DNA of 64,000 bases from Frankia sp. QA3 (GCF_000262465.1 NZ_CM001489.1:2600597-2664596), one strand, 5' to 3'; shown: positions 1-9,632, numbered from the stretch's first letter. Numbers and translations are program-made. Notes: generated from the letters alone by a model not told the origin.

Positions 1-607
1 AGGTTGACGGTGATCCCTCGACCGCCCAGGTCACGCGCGAGTCCCTTGGTGAGGCCGACCAGGGCCGACTTGCTCATGGCGAAGAGGGTCATGCCGGCGG
101 CTGGTACCCGCTCCACCAGGCACGTCCCGATGCTGATGATGCGTCCGCCGTCCCGCATGTGCGGCACGGCGGCCTGCGCGGAGAAGAACGCCGCTCGCGC
201 GTGGACGGCCAAGGTCCGATCGAACTCGGTTACCGTCACCTCCTCGATCGGGCCGTGGGGAAGACCCCCGCGTTGTTCACCAGGATGTCGAGCCGACCGA
301 ACTCGGCCACGGTCTGCTCGACGGCGGCCACCACGGCCGCCGGGTCAGCACTGTCGGCCTGGATGATCAGGCCGCGCGCGGCTGCCTTGATCCCGTTCGC
401 GACGTCCCGCGCCTGGTCATAGGCCCTGAGATAGGTCAGGGCCACGTCGGCGCCTTCCGCCGCCAGCCGGGTGACGACGGCGGCGCCGATGTCGCGGTTT
501 CCGCCGGTCACCAGCGCGACCTTGCCCACCAGTCCCCCGCTAACGCCGCCTGCACGCCGACCCTCGTAGGTTCCCGGCTCGATCTGGTCCTTGCCGCTAT
601 GCGTCAT
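1..607 (-). pseudogene. Frameshifted short-chain dehydrogenase/reductase, cut by window edge
   Basis: Classical SDR fold, NAD(P)-dependent oxidoreductase family; substrate unknown. The N-terminal part reads cleanly: the nucleotide-binding glycine motif (TGGNRDIGAAV, about residues 34-44) and the NNAG motif. Just after NNAGVF the frame breaks at about 255-260. One extra C in the run of four C's would restore PHGPIEEVTVTEFDRTL and a normal SDR body to the window start (RIISIGTC, then SKSALVGLTKGLARDLG). In the restored frame the YxxxK motif reads FAMSK, so the catalytic Tyr is Phe (codon at 81-83) while the Lys is kept. The family is clear. Whether the frameshift is real or a sequencing error in a C run is open, but the Tyr to Phe change is independent of it. 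A LysR-type gene starts divergently at 731. Confidence 0.8.
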
Positions 608-730
608 GGCGTCAACGTAGGAGCAGCGGACCGATATCGTCCAAGACTAGGATCTGCCCATGTCATAAGCAGGAGGAATGAACGGCGCTCCACGGTCGTC
701 GCCTGTGAACACTCGATGTTGGAGGTGCAC

Positions 731-1462
731 GTGAACATCGAGCTTCGCCATCTACGGGCCTTTGTCGCGGTGGCCGAGGAACTGCATTTCACCCGCGCGG
801 CAGAGCGGCTGCACGTGGCCCAGCCTGCGCTGTCCCAGCAGATCAAGCAGTTGGAGTCGGCCGTCGGCGCCACCTTGCTGGTCCGGGGGCCCGGCGGCAC
901 GGCGCTCAACGACGCCGGGCGGGCCTTCCTCCCCGAGGCACGACGGACCCTGGCTCAGGCTGAGGCGGCAGTGGCGGCGGCGCGACGAGCCCACCGGGGC
1001 GAGATCGGCCGGCTCCGGGTCGGCGACGCGCCCACCGCCTCGTCGCAGGCGTTCCTACCGGTGCTGGCCGCCTACCAGCGAGGCCATCCGCAGGTCGAGC
1101 TCAGCCTGCGGGAGCTGCCGCCCGGCGACCCGTCTGACCTGCTGCGCTCCGGCATCATCGATCTTGCCTTCGCCGCCCGGATCGGTCCGTTCGGCGACCG
1201 GGACGACGTCGCCGTAGCCGAGATCGCCGACGAGCCGTTCGTCGTAGCGGTGCCGGCGGACCATCGACTTGGTCGCCGCCGGCCTGGCTGTCGCGCTGGT
1301 GCCTGCCTCCACCCGGGTGCTGCGCGCCGCGGACGTCCGCTACCTTGCGATGGCCGACGGCGGGCCACACATCATCTCGCTCGCCGCCTGGCGCTCACGC
1401 GACGAGACGCCGGTACTGTGCCGACTCCTCGACACACTGAGGACCTGGCCCACAGGCCGGGT
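731..1462 (+). pseudogene. LysR-family regulator with internal deletion and frame change
   Basis: DNA-binding transcriptional regulator of the LysR family. The GTG at 731 has GGAGG just upstream. The N-terminal winged HTH is intact (ELRHLRAFVAVAEELHFTRAAERLHVAQPALSQQI). The effector-binding domain runs to VAVPADHRLG near 1270 and is then joined out of frame to a distal piece, TIDLVAAGLAVALVPAS, continuing to DTLRTWP near 1455. Compared with full-length family members about 60 residues of the second effector lobe are missing at the join, so this is a deletion rather than a simple one-base error. It lies divergent to the broken SDR gene, the usual position for a LysR regulator of its neighbour, so the pair probably decayed together. 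Confidence 0.8.
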
Positions 1463-1485
1463 ACCCAGGTTCGTCAGGGGCGGGC

Positions 1486-1694
1486 GCCCTGTCAGCCACG
1501 ACGCCGACCTCTACGCCGACCTCTACAAGGAACGGAACACCGCGGAACGTCTGATCAACAAGCTGAAGGCCTGGCGAGGCATCGCCACCCGTTATGACAA
1601 GACCCCAGGCAGCTACCTCGCAGGCCTCCACCTCCGCACCTCAATGATCCAGATCGATGATCTGGATCAAGGAGCTCACGCGCACCACCCTTGA
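1486..1694 (+). mobile_element. IS5-type transposase C-terminal fragment
   Basis: The reading frame contains YKERNTAERLINKLKAWRG followed by ATRYDKTPGSYLAGLHLR, the typical C-terminal end of IS5-group DDE transposases (the E of the DDE triad sits in the KERNTAER segment). Nothing upstream supplies the rest of the transposase, and the fragment is joined directly to the LysR remnant. Dead fragment. Confidence 0.75.
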
Positions 1695-1715
1695 TCACAA
1701 CCAAATACGCGCCCT

Positions 1716-2030
1716 GGCGTCCTGAGTCGTTAATTCGCCGGCAGTAGGCGGCGAGGGTGGTCAGGATCTCGTCGGCGGTCTTCGTCCAGATGAACGGTTT
1801 CGGGTCCTTGTTCCCCACGCTGATCCACCGGCGGATGTCGGCTTCGAGCTCGACGACGAAGCGGTGCGTGGAGCGGCGGAGTTTGCGGTCGGTCAGTTCG
1901 GCGAACCAGCGTTCGACCAGGTTCATCCGGGACGCAGAGGTCGGGGTGCGGTGCAGGTGGAACCGCGAGTGGCGCAGCAGCCAGTTCTTCACCGCCGGGG
2001 TCTTGTGGGTGGCGTAGTTGTCCAGGTCAG
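1716..2030 (-). mobile_element. IS630-family transposase C-terminal fragment
   Basis: On the minus strand the frame reads LDNYATHKTPAVKNWLL, then FHLHRTPTSASRMNLVERWFAELTDRKLRRSTH, then DEILTTLAAYCRRINDSG. This is the C-terminal DDE core of IS630-type transposases, including the last catalytic acidic residue in NLVERWF. The original stop after NDSG is lost and the frame runs into neighbouring DNA. The N-terminal half is absent: at about 2030 the frame gives way to an NYN-domain remnant. Confidence 0.8.
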
Positions 2031-2143
2031 CGCCGGCGCTGGCAGCGGGTCGGCGGCCTGACCGGGCAATCCTCGGCCGGCGCCGAGCACCAGGTTCTCG
2101 AAATCGACGAACACCGCCACCTGACCAGCCTTCGTGAGACGAC
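2027..2143 (-). pseudogene. NYN-domain protein, N-terminal stump
   Basis: A short minus-strand frame reads KAGQVAVFVDFENLVLGAG followed by GLPGQAADPLPAPAL. This matches the start of NYN-domain (PIN-like, LabA/YacP-type) predicted nucleases, in which VFVDFEN carries the first active-site Asp. Only about 35 residues survive before the frame meets the IS630 fragment, so the IS most likely truncated the gene. Assignment rests on this one motif. Confidence 0.55.
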
Positions 2144-2259
2144 CGCCTGACTGTCCTCGACCCGGCCGATCGTCGTCCGGACCGTCCGCATCAGCAGACC
2201 GCGCCACGTCGGCCTCACCCCCGGCCTGTCCAGTGGCCACAACCCCTACGACGGGATCG

Positions 2260-2784
2260 TCACGATTCGCATCTTCTCTGTTTCAGAATGCCGTGTCGGT
2301 TCGTCACCTGCCCGGCGATCCCCGCATCCTCCCGCGGGGCATCGCAGGGAGGCACAGGCCGAACGGGGAGAACGGTACCCGCAGATCGGGGTGAGGGTTG
2401 GGGCATGGGGATGGGCCCGTCGCCGAGGACCCAGCTCAGCACGGCGGTATGACCGGCCGCCGCCGCGCGCACGTCGGTCCAGCCCCAGGTCAGCAGTCCA
2501 CGTCGCAACCCGTGCACCATGGTCCGGAAGATCAACGGTCGGCCGTGGCTACCCGTGTCGTCGCTGGTCATCCCGGTCCAGAAGGTGTGGACCTGCACGC
2601 CGGTCCCCGCCACCACCACCGCATCCAACGCGACGTGGCCGTAACCGCACCGGCCGGACAACGTCTCCCACGCCGGCCTGCTCACCAGCTGGCCGGCCCT
2701 GTCGAAGTAGCGGGTGGTGGGCACCGACACCTCCAGACTGCCCGATATATCCGAATAGTCGCATGCTTTACGGCTCGTGCGCAC
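2260..2784 (-). CDS. Hypothetical protein, possibly phage-related
   Basis: A 174-residue protein of unknown function. The central part (about residues 22-125: VPTTRYFDRAGQLV, GYGHVALDAVVVAG, then VHTFWTGMTSDD and GRPLIFRTMVHG) has the layout of a small phage/actinobacterial hypothetical family with a YYD/RYFD start, a 'xVxTVWLGLDxG' strand and 'PLIFETMVFG'. That resemblance is from memory and could not be tested here. The last 40 residues are low-complexity Pro/Arg and may be read-through past the original stop. The neighbours are IS fragments, so decay is possible. Confidence 0.45.
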   Translation of the reverse strand: MRTSRKACDYSDISGSLEVSVPTTRYFDRAGQLVSRPAWETLSGRCGYGHVALDAVVVAGTGVQVHTFWTGMTSDDTGSHGRPLIFRTMVHGLRRGLLTWGWTDVRAAAAGHTAVLSWVLGDGPIPMPQPSPRSAGTVLPVRPVPPCDAPREDAGIAGQVTNRHGILKQRRCES

Positions 2785-2883
2785 TACTCCCTATCGGGTA
2801 CCCCTGACGGCTCCCGTCCGCGGTAGATGTCGACCATGCGCTGGCGGTGCGCCGCAGCAGGGCATACGGCCACCGGTCAGCAC

Positions 2884-3000
2884 GGAGACCGCGACCCTCA
2901 TCGAACGGCTCGCGACCGAGAACACGACATGGCGGCAGTTCCTACGCACCGTTCTGGCCGAGTACACGCGGCACTACAACACACGCCGCCCGGTGCAAAA
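2884..3000 (+). mobile_element. Integrase-core transposase scrap
   Basis: The frame contains WRQFLRTVLAEYTRHYNTRRP, which resembles the end of the rve integrase core of IS3/IS481-type transposases (xEYxxHYNxxRPH). No DDE aspartates or start are nearby. It sits between a hypothetical gene and the 3' end of the FHA-kinase gene. Confidence 0.5.
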
Positions 3001-3061
3001 AGGTGCGCCTTGCTTGGCATGCCAGCGGCGCCTCGTGGTGACGCGGCGGCCGTAGGCGCGT

Positions 3062-4513
3062 TCAGCCTGGTGGCAGGGCCTGCTCCAGCGCCTGTCGGAG
3101 TTCTACCGCCGACTGGAAGCCGATCGCGGGCTGGTCCCGTAGAGCATGGTCGATCACGTCCGCCAACGCGGTCGGAATGGCGGGGTTGCGCTGCCGGATC
3201 GGCACCGCCTCGGTCTGGAGTACCACGTGCCAAGGGTCGCGGCGGACCGGGAAGTCGCGAGGAAGGGCACCGGTAAGCATCCAGTAGAGGCTGGCCGCGA
3301 GCGCCCACACGTCGACGTCAGGCTTCGCGTGCTTGAAGTTCAGGACCTGCTGGCGTGGCATGAACCAGGGTTTGCCCGCGGCGGCGCCGGTACGGGTCAG
3401 ACCGCTGAGGCCCGCCTCGTCGAAGGCCTTCGCGAGGCCGAAGTCGCAGATCTTCGCCACCGGCGACCTCTCTCCGGTCAGCAGGATGTTCTGTGGGCTG
3501 AGGTCGCGGTGCACCACCTTCAGACCATGCGCGTGGTCCAGCCCATCGAGCGCCTGCAGCGCAAGCGACACCGCCTCGTCGACCGCGAGCTTGCCGCCGC
3601 GGCGCGCCACCAGCTTGTCGACACTGCCTCCAGGGCAGTACTCGACGGTGAAGTAGAAGGCGCCGCGCACGCTTCCGGCGTCGTACAACGAGGCGATGTT
3701 CCGGTGCCGGAGGGCACGGCTCAGGTCGATCTCACGCATGAACCGTGCCCGCGCGTCGGGACGGGAGGCGACCCTGGGCAGCATCATCTTCAGGGCCACG
3801 GACTTGCCGGTGACGTCGTTTCGTGCGAGGAAGACGGCGCCCATCCCGCCGCGGCCGAGCTCGCGCACGAGCGTGTACGTCGCGGTCGGCGCACGGTCGC
3901 CCTCGCTGACCTTGCGGAGTAGGAACCGGGCGAATTCCACCAGATCGGTGGAGTGGCACGACTCGCACAGTCCGCCGCCGCGCTGATCGCCGTGCAGCTC
4001 ACGGCCACAGCCGGCACAGCGCGAGCCGTCCTCCGGCGTCGGCCCCACGGACGGCTGTTCCGGTCCGGCGCCGGACGGCACCGCACGGCAGGCCCGGCAC
4101 TGGTCCTTCCCGCCGGCCTTGTAACCGTTCGCGCTGGCCTCCACCAGCATCGATCGCCCGCAGTCGTCACAGCGCAGCCGAATGGCCACGGCGAACACGG
4201 TGTTCCCGAGCTTGATTTTATCACCGTGGGTGAGGTCGTGCTCGGAGAAGGGTGTCGCTGCCGCTTCCTCTGGGGTCTGACCCGCCTGCCGCTGACCGAT
4301 CTTGACTCCGTTGACGTAGGTGCCGTTCAGGCTCCCGAAGTCGCGAATCCGGATGTCCGGAGGGTTGATGTCCACCAGGCAGTGATGCCGGGAGACAGTG
4401 CGGTGGTCAGCGTCGTCCGGCAGTACGGGCGAGCAGTCAGGCGCCCGGCCAAGAATGCAGGTGGTGCGCTCGGCGTAGGCGTACTCCCGTTCCATCAACG
4501 CGCCCGCCGTCAC
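3062..4513 (-). CDS. FHA domain-zinc ribbon-Ser/Thr protein kinase
   Basis: A 483-residue cytoplasmic signalling protein. Residues 15-110 form an FHA phosphothreonine-binding domain (TVSRHHC at 39-45, GSLNGTYVNG at 60-69). Two zinc-ribbon-like modules follow (Cys 115, 118, 139, 142 and Cys 166, 169, 183, 186). The kinase domain starts near 213: glycine loop GRGGMGAV at 220-227, catalytic Lys 242, HRDLSPQN at 335-342, DFG at 357-359, so it should be active. The activation segment ends in MPRQQ rather than APE. There is no transmembrane segment. It is third in a minus-strand set after a kinase-WD40 gene and a zinc finger-TPR gene (186-bp gap), which suggests one relay in which the FHA domain reads phosphothreonines made by one of the two kinases. 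Confidence 0.9.
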   Translation of the reverse strand: MTAGALMEREYAYAERTTCILGRAPDCSPVLPDDADHRTVSRHHCLVDINPPDIRIRDFGSLNGTYVNGVKIGQRQAGQTPEEAAATPFSEHDLTHGDKIKLGNTVFAVAIRLRCDDCGRSMLVEASANGYKAGGKDQCRACRAVPSGAGPEQPSVGPTPEDGSRCAGCGRELHGDQRGGGLCESCHSTDLVEFARFLLRKVSEGDRAPTATYTLVRELGRGGMGAVFLARNDVTGKSVALKMMLPRVASRPDARARFMREIDLSRALRHRNIASLYDAGSVRGAFYFTVEYCPGGSVDKLVARRGGKLAVDEAVSLALQALDGLDHAHGLKVVHRDLSPQNILLTGERSPVAKICDFGLAKAFDEAGLSGLTRTGAAAGKPWFMPRQQVLNFKHAKPDVDVWALAASLYWMLTGALPRDFPVRRDPWHVVLQTEAVPIRQRNPAIPTALADVIDHALRDQPAIGFQSAVELRQALEQALPPG

Positions 4514-4698
4514 CGTCAGGACGACCGTCGCCGAAATCGCTGCCTCCCTTCCCTACCTGTCTGTGGACGTGACGCACGATGCCGAGAACGGCGCACGGCG
4601 ATGATCGGAACCCGTCATGCTGATGGTAATGCGGCGCCGATCGGGATGAGTGCGCTCGGACAGGCGCGGCCGCTTGAGATGCCAGCACCGCCCGCCTG

Positions 4699-5610
4699 CT
4701 AAGCCCCGGATCGGCGAAGGATCTCCTCTTCGATCCGCCTGGCCAGCCGGGCTTCCTCGACGCGTCCGAGCCGTTCGAGTGCGAGGGCCTTCACCTTGTA
4801 GTTCAAGGGGAAATCGGGACCGGAGTCGATGGCGATGTCGACCGCGGCGAGGCACTCCTGGTCTCGCCCGAAATTAACCAAGATCATAGCCTTCGTTCCG
4901 AACGCTCTCGACCGGGCATAGCCGACCTGACCGACGTATAGTTTTCCCTGCTCGATCGCTATAGCCTGGTCGACCACCCGAAGCGCTTCCTCGTACCGGC
5001 CGAGAGTGTTGAGGATTGAGGCCCTCTCGAGCTGTGCCAGCAGGAACCGCGGTTCGACGGCCACCGCCATCTCGTAGGCGGCCAGAGCCGGCCCCGGCTG
5101 CTGGTGCCCGAGCGTCCAGCCTTTCTCCAGCATCGCCTCGATGTTCAGCGGATCGATCAAAATTGCCATGTCGAAGGCGGCGACCGCGTCCGGATTGCGG
5201 CCGAGGTCCCGTAGCGCCCGGCCCTTCAGCGTGTGCGCCGCGGCAAATTTCGGACGGAGGGCGATCGCCTTGTCGAGCACCGCTACCACCAGCTCGTTGG
5301 CTCCGTCCTCCCGGTGCTTCGCCGCTTCGTTGTACCGCAGGACGGCCTCCGGGTGACGCGACTTTCCCTGCCGCTCCCACCCCTGGCCGTCGACGAGTTC
5401 ACCGGTGCACCGTCGGCACCGGACCGTTCCCCGGGGCCTGTCCCGCGCCGCCGGCGCGCAGCGGTCGCAGAAGTGGGCCCTGCAGTCCATGCACACCGAG
5501 TAGACAATGGAGAATTCGTCCGGGTTCTCCAGCGCGGTCGGGTTGCCGCCCGGGATGACAGAGATGGAGATCGACCTCGGGCAGCCGTAGCCGCCACAGA
5601 ACAGCAGCAT
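4699..5610 (-). CDS. Zinc-finger TPR protein
   Basis: A 303-residue protein. The N-terminus carries several Cys pairs (CMDCRAHFCDRC around residues 40-51 and CRRC near 65), a probable zinc-binding module. From about residue 90 to the end it is a run of tetratricopeptide repeats (for example AAHTLKGRALRDLGRNPDAV and AQLERASILNTLGRYEEAL), a protein-interaction solenoid. No enzyme motif is visible. It lies 72 bp after the kinase-WD40 gene and 186 bp before the FHA-kinase gene on the same strand, so it is likely the adaptor of that set. Its Cys-rich head resembles in style the zinc ribbons of the FHA kinase. Confidence 0.8.
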   Translation of the reverse strand: MLLFCGGYGCPRSISISVIPGGNPTALENPDEFSIVYSVCMDCRAHFCDRCAPAARDRPRGTVRCRRCTGELVDGQGWERQGKSRHPEAVLRYNEAAKHREDGANELVVAVLDKAIALRPKFAAAHTLKGRALRDLGRNPDAVAAFDMAILIDPLNIEAMLEKGWTLGHQQPGPALAAYEMAVAVEPRFLLAQLERASILNTLGRYEEALRVVDQAIAIEQGKLYVGQVGYARSRAFGTKAMILVNFGRDQECLAAVDIAIDSGPDFPLNYKVKALALERLGRVEEARLARRIEEEILRRSGA

Positions 5611-5681
5611 GTCGCGTCCTCCAGATGTGTTGTCCCGGCTGAGCAGACAGGGACCCGAGCGATCCCGGTCTCCCAGCGCTG

Positions 5682-8600
5682 CTAGTCGTCGGGAAGATCC
5701 GGCCTATGCCGTCTTCTTCCACGCAGTCCGAGCCTCCGGCCGCGATCATTCGGACCGTGGCCCGGCAGGCCCGAACCGCCCGCGGGCGGGCCCGGACCTT
5801 CCGCATTCCTCACGGCGGCCGCGCGTGCGAGCTCCGCGCGGACACCGTCAGGACGCAGCCAGCCCAGACCCGCTGCCTGCAGGCCGTCCAGCAGGCTATG
5901 GACGTCGTCGTCCGTCCAGGACACGTCGATCCACCGGTGACGTTCCAGGAAGGCATCCACATACGGGCGGGCGTCCTCGTCCCAGTCAGCCGGCGGCGGG
6001 AACTCGTAGTCCCACGCCAGCTGCCACACCTTCGCCTTCTTGTCCTCGCCGAGCGACAACACCGTGCGCGCGTCGGAGCCGCATCGCACCGACAGCACGC
6101 TGCCGGTGTGCGCCGCCAGGCTGCGCAGGCAGCGCCCGGCCGCCAGGTCCCAGACCCGGATGGTCCCGTCAGCCCCGCCGGTCAGGGCGAACCGGCCGTC
6201 CGGCGTCAGCACCAGCGAGGTCACCGCGCCGGTATGGCCGGTGAGCACGTGCATGGGACGCTTCACCGCGGCCAGATCCCACACTGTCAGCGTGCCTTCG
6301 AGGCCCGCCGAGCAGCCAAGCCGCCCGTCCGGCGTCATCACGACCCTGCCGAGCTTCTCCGGCCCGGACAGCAGCAGGGTCTCGAGACGGCCGGTGAGCG
6401 GGTCGAACATGCGCAGACTGTTCCCGAGGCTGCTGATGCTCAGCCCGATCCGACTGTCACGACTGATCCTGGTGGAGTGAGCACTGACTTCCCAGCAGGG
6501 TGTGGTCTGCAGCAGCCGTCCTCGTTCCAGGTCCCACACCTGCGCGAAGTGGAGACTGTCGTAGTAGCCGCCGGTCAGCTCGAACTCGTGGGAGATCAGA
6601 ATGCGGCTGTCGGTGCTGACCGCAAGCGCGGTGACGAACCTGTCGGCCTCCCGGAGCGTGCGCAGGCACCGTTGCGTCGCCAGGTCCCACACCTTGATCG
6701 TGCCATCCAGGCAGCCGGCGATCGCAAGCCGTCCGTCGACGCTCAGGACGACCGCCTCCACCGAGTCAGGGTGGTCGCCGAGGGCGACCCGGCATTCGCC
6801 TGACTGTGCGTCCCACAGCTGGAGGTAGCCGTCCCTGTTCCCGGTCAGCACCGACCGGCTGTCCGGGCTGAACACCGCGCACCGGAACGGGGGTCCGTAC
6901 GTGGACAGCGTCTGGTGGACCTCGCCTGTCGCCGTGTCCTGGATCCGCAAGCTGAAGCCGTGCCGGGTCAGCGCGAACCGGCCGTCCGGGCTCAGCGCGA
7001 ACCCGTTCTCCAGCAGCGGAGAGAAGCTTCTCGTGCTGCCGGCCGGGATGGACAGCCCGGCACTCAGGTCATCGGGAGCCTCGGCGAGGTCGCGCAGATG
7101 CCAGGCACTGAGCAGCCCGACGCGCCGGCCGTGCCGGCCTACCTTCGCCCACTGGTCGAGAAGGTCGAGTTCGTATTCGTATCCCGGGGTGTCGCGAGCC
7201 CTGCGCAGCTCGTCCGCGGCCGCCTCCCACCGCCCTCGCCGGGCGAGCCGTTGCGACCTCGCCATGGCGATGGCGACGACCTCGGCGTCGCGGGACATCT
7301 CGGTGGCCGGCCTCGGCCTCGCGTAGCTCCACGGCGACGGCGGCCCGACCGCGCCCGCCGTCCAGAGGCGCAGATCCGAGTTCCCCAGGGAGATCCCGGA
7401 CCGGCCGTCCGCGCTCAGCGCGATGTGGTGGCTGGTGAACGGCATCGTCCTGAGGCATCGGGGTACCGCGAGGTCCCACACTTCCGTCCCGGCCGCGCTG
7501 CCGCACACCGCCTGACGGCCGTCAGCGCTGACAGCGCCGAATTCGCGGTCAAGCTCGAGCTCGCGTTCCGCGCGCATGGTCTCGGTGTTCCAGACCTGCA
7601 TCACGCCCTTGCCGGTCACCAGCGCGCGACGCCCCCCGACGCCGACCACGGCGTCCTGATGGAAGAGCTGAACCGAATGTTCGAGATGACCGGTGCGCAG
7701 GTCCCAGACTCGCAGCCGCCGGGTCGGGCGGTCCCAGTTGACGACCCGGCGACCCTGGTCGGTGACCGTGACCGACTCGCCGAAACTCGTCACCGACGGG
7801 CGTTCCTGCCGCAGCGTCCGGACAAGCCGCCCAGCGGCGGTCTCCCACACGAGGATCCTGCCATCGTCCGCCAGCGACACCAGCACCGCACCGTCCGGGC
7901 TGACGGACACGGACCTGACCGAACCCGTGTGGCCGGTCAACCGGTGCAGCAGCCGGCCAGACGGCACATTCCAGACCATGACGACCTGGTCCACTCCCCC
8001 GGATGCCAGTAGTCGGCCGTCCCCGCTCAGCGCCACCGTCTCCACGCTGCGGTCGTGACCGCGCAGGACCTGCAGACACTGGCCGGTGGCGACATCCCAT
8101 ACCCGGATGTCGACCTGAGCGCCCTTCGATCGGGGCGGCCTGGCCCCTTCCCGGTCGGCGGACGCGGCGATCCTGCCGTCTTCACTCATTGCGACCACCG
8201 CCACCCAGTTGCCGTGGCCGGTGAGCACCTCGGGCTGACGCGGCTTCGGCATCCGCCGTGCGCGCGCCAGTGCGGTGTCCACCTCCGCGACTCCCACCGT
8301 GGATCCCGCGTCGTCGCCGTCGCCTGACCGCCTGGCCGCCGCCTCGAACAGCGGGATCGCACTGTCCGGATCATTGCGCTCCAGGTGCACGCATCCGAGC
8401 AGGTAGTCGTCGCCCCAGGCCTGCTGGCGGCGGTGCCCTGTCCGCACATCCTCGAGCTCGGCGACGAGCTGTGCGTCGGAGCCGAGGCCCGCGCGCCACC
8501 GGTGCAGGCCTCGGTTGTAGATGGCGGGCGCGTGGTGCGGGTCGGCCTGCAGGGCCTGCGCCCACAGCGCCTCGGCCTGCTCGGGATGGCCGAGGTCGAG

Positions 8601-9632
8601 CATCGACAACGCCTGGTTGGACAGGCCGTCGGCGAGCAGGTGCACGCCGGACGGCCGGGCTCGCGGGTAGGTCTCGCCGGTGACCCGCTGGTAGATGCCG
8701 ATCAGCTCGTCGGCGAGCTCGTCCATCCCCGAGGGACGGGCCGCGGGCTGTTCCTGGAAGCAGCGTCGCAGCAGGCTGACGAGCTCGGGGGGAAGCGCCG
8801 GCAGCTCCGGGGCCGCCGGTGGCTGCTTGACGAACGCCTCGAACACCTCGCCCGCGACCTGACCGAACCTCGTCAACGGTTCTCCGGCGAACAGTTCGAC
8901 CACGCTCACCGCCCACGACCAGACGTCCGTCGCACGGCTCACCCGGACGTACCGGCCTGCCGCCGCGTCCGCCTGCTCCGGAGAGCAGTAGGCAGGGGTG
9001 CGGCCGGCGAAGGTGGCCAGCACGGTCCCGCCGACCGGCATCGCCTGTCCGGCCGCGTTCGCCCGCTCGCCGGCCAGAACACGCGCCTTGGCCAGACCGA
9101 AGTCGGTGACCTTGGCGGTTCCGTCCCGGGCCAGCATCACGTTGGCCGGCTTCACGTCCTGGTGAACCAGCCCGTGCTGGTGGGCGTGGGCCAGCCCCCA
9201 CGCAAACTGGATCGCAACGTCGAGGACGCGGCGCAGGGCCGCCGACGGCCCACCCCGGTAGATCCGCCGGTTCCGTACCGCATCGGCGAGGCTGCCGCCG
9301 TCCACCCACTCGGCGAACACATGCGGCACACCGTCGAGTCGACGGACATAGGCGCAGCTGACGACGTGCGGATGCAGGCCGAGGCCGACCCATGCCTCGG
9401 CCTCGGCCTCGAAAGCGACCCGGCCACGTTCCGAGGCGACGAACTCCGGGCGCGGTGTCTTGACCGCCAGGTCGATGTTCCAGCCACGGTGCCGGACCTT
9501 GTACACCAGGCCCATCCCGCCAGTCCGGACGACATCGACAACGTCGTAGAGACGGAGCACAACCTCGCCGACACGCCACGTGCGGGCTGACCCGCCGGCC
9601 GTGAAGTTCCGGCCGCGTTGCGCATCAACCAT
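5682..9632 (-). CDS. Ser/Thr protein kinase with TPR and WD40 propeller
   Basis: A 1316-residue multidomain kinase. Kinase domain at about residues 28-310: glycine loop RTGGMGLV, Lys 58 (AVKTP), HQDVKPANV at 157-165 (HQD replaces HRD; the catalytic Asp is present), DFG at 177-179 and a TPAYCSPEQ activation-segment end. A TPR-like helical stretch follows (about 335-450). From about 465 to 1265 there are many WD40 repeats (for example LTGHGNWVAVVAMSEDG, LRGHDRSVETVALSGDG and GADGTIRVWDLA), enough for one or two propellers. No membrane segment is visible. ATG at 9632 is used; no strong ribosome-binding site is seen. It is the first gene of a three-gene minus-strand set. The Arg/Gly-rich tail (last 40 residues) looks disordered. 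Confidence 0.9.
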   Translation of the reverse strand: MVDAQRGRNFTAGGSARTWRVGEVVLRLYDVVDVVRTGGMGLVYKVRHRGWNIDLAVKTPRPEFVASERGRVAFEAEAEAWVGLGLHPHVVSCAYVRRLDGVPHVFAEWVDGGSLADAVRNRRIYRGGPSAALRRVLDVAIQFAWGLAHAHQHGLVHQDVKPANVMLARDGTAKVTDFGLAKARVLAGERANAAGQAMPVGGTVLATFAGRTPAYCSPEQADAAAGRYVRVSRATDVWSWAVSVVELFAGEPLTRFGQVAGEVFEAFVKQPPAAPELPALPPELVSLLRRCFQEQPAARPSGMDELADELIGIYQRVTGETYPRARPSGVHLLADGLSNQALSMLDLGHPEQAEALWAQALQADPHHAPAIYNRGLHRWRAGLGSDAQLVAELEDVRTGHRRQQAWGDDYLLGCVHLERNDPDSAIPLFEAAARRSGDGDDAGSTVGVAEVDTALARARRMPKPRQPEVLTGHGNWVAVVAMSEDGRIAASADREGARPPRSKGAQVDIRVWDVATGQCLQVLRGHDRSVETVALSGDGRLLASGGVDQVVMVWNVPSGRLLHRLTGHTGSVRSVSVSPDGAVLVSLADDGRILVWETAAGRLVRTLRQERPSVTSFGESVTVTDQGRRVVNWDRPTRRLRVWDLRTGHLEHSVQLFHQDAVVGVGGRRALVTGKGVMQVWNTETMRAERELELDREFGAVSADGRQAVCGSAAGTEVWDLAVPRCLRTMPFTSHHIALSADGRSGISLGNSDLRLWTAGAVGPPSPWSYARPRPATEMSRDAEVVAIAMARSQRLARRGRWEAAADELRRARDTPGYEYELDLLDQWAKVGRHGRRVGLLSAWHLRDLAEAPDDLSAGLSIPAGSTRSFSPLLENGFALSPDGRFALTRHGFSLRIQDTATGEVHQTLSTYGPPFRCAVFSPDSRSVLTGNRDGYLQLWDAQSGECRVALGDHPDSVEAVVLSVDGRLAIAGCLDGTIKVWDLATQRCLRTLREADRFVTALAVSTDSRILISHEFELTGGYYDSLHFAQVWDLERGRLLQTTPCWEVSAHSTRISRDSRIGLSISSLGNSLRMFDPLTGRLETLLLSGPEKLGRVVMTPDGRLGCSAGLEGTLTVWDLAAVKRPMHVLTGHTGAVTSLVLTPDGRFALTGGADGTIRVWDLAAGRCLRSLAAHTGSVLSVRCGSDARTVLSLGEDKKAKVWQLAWDYEFPPPADWDEDARPYVDAFLERHRWIDVSWTDDDVHSLLDGLQAAGLGWLRPDGVRAELARAAAVRNAEGPGPPAGGSGLPGHGPNDRGRRLGLRGRRRHRPDLPDD

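Noticed and set aside
3062-9632. Assigning the kinase set to a named anti-phage system
   Set aside because: The domains fit several regulated conflict and developmental systems, but no nuclease, toxin or effector gene is attached, so a named defence system cannot be supported.
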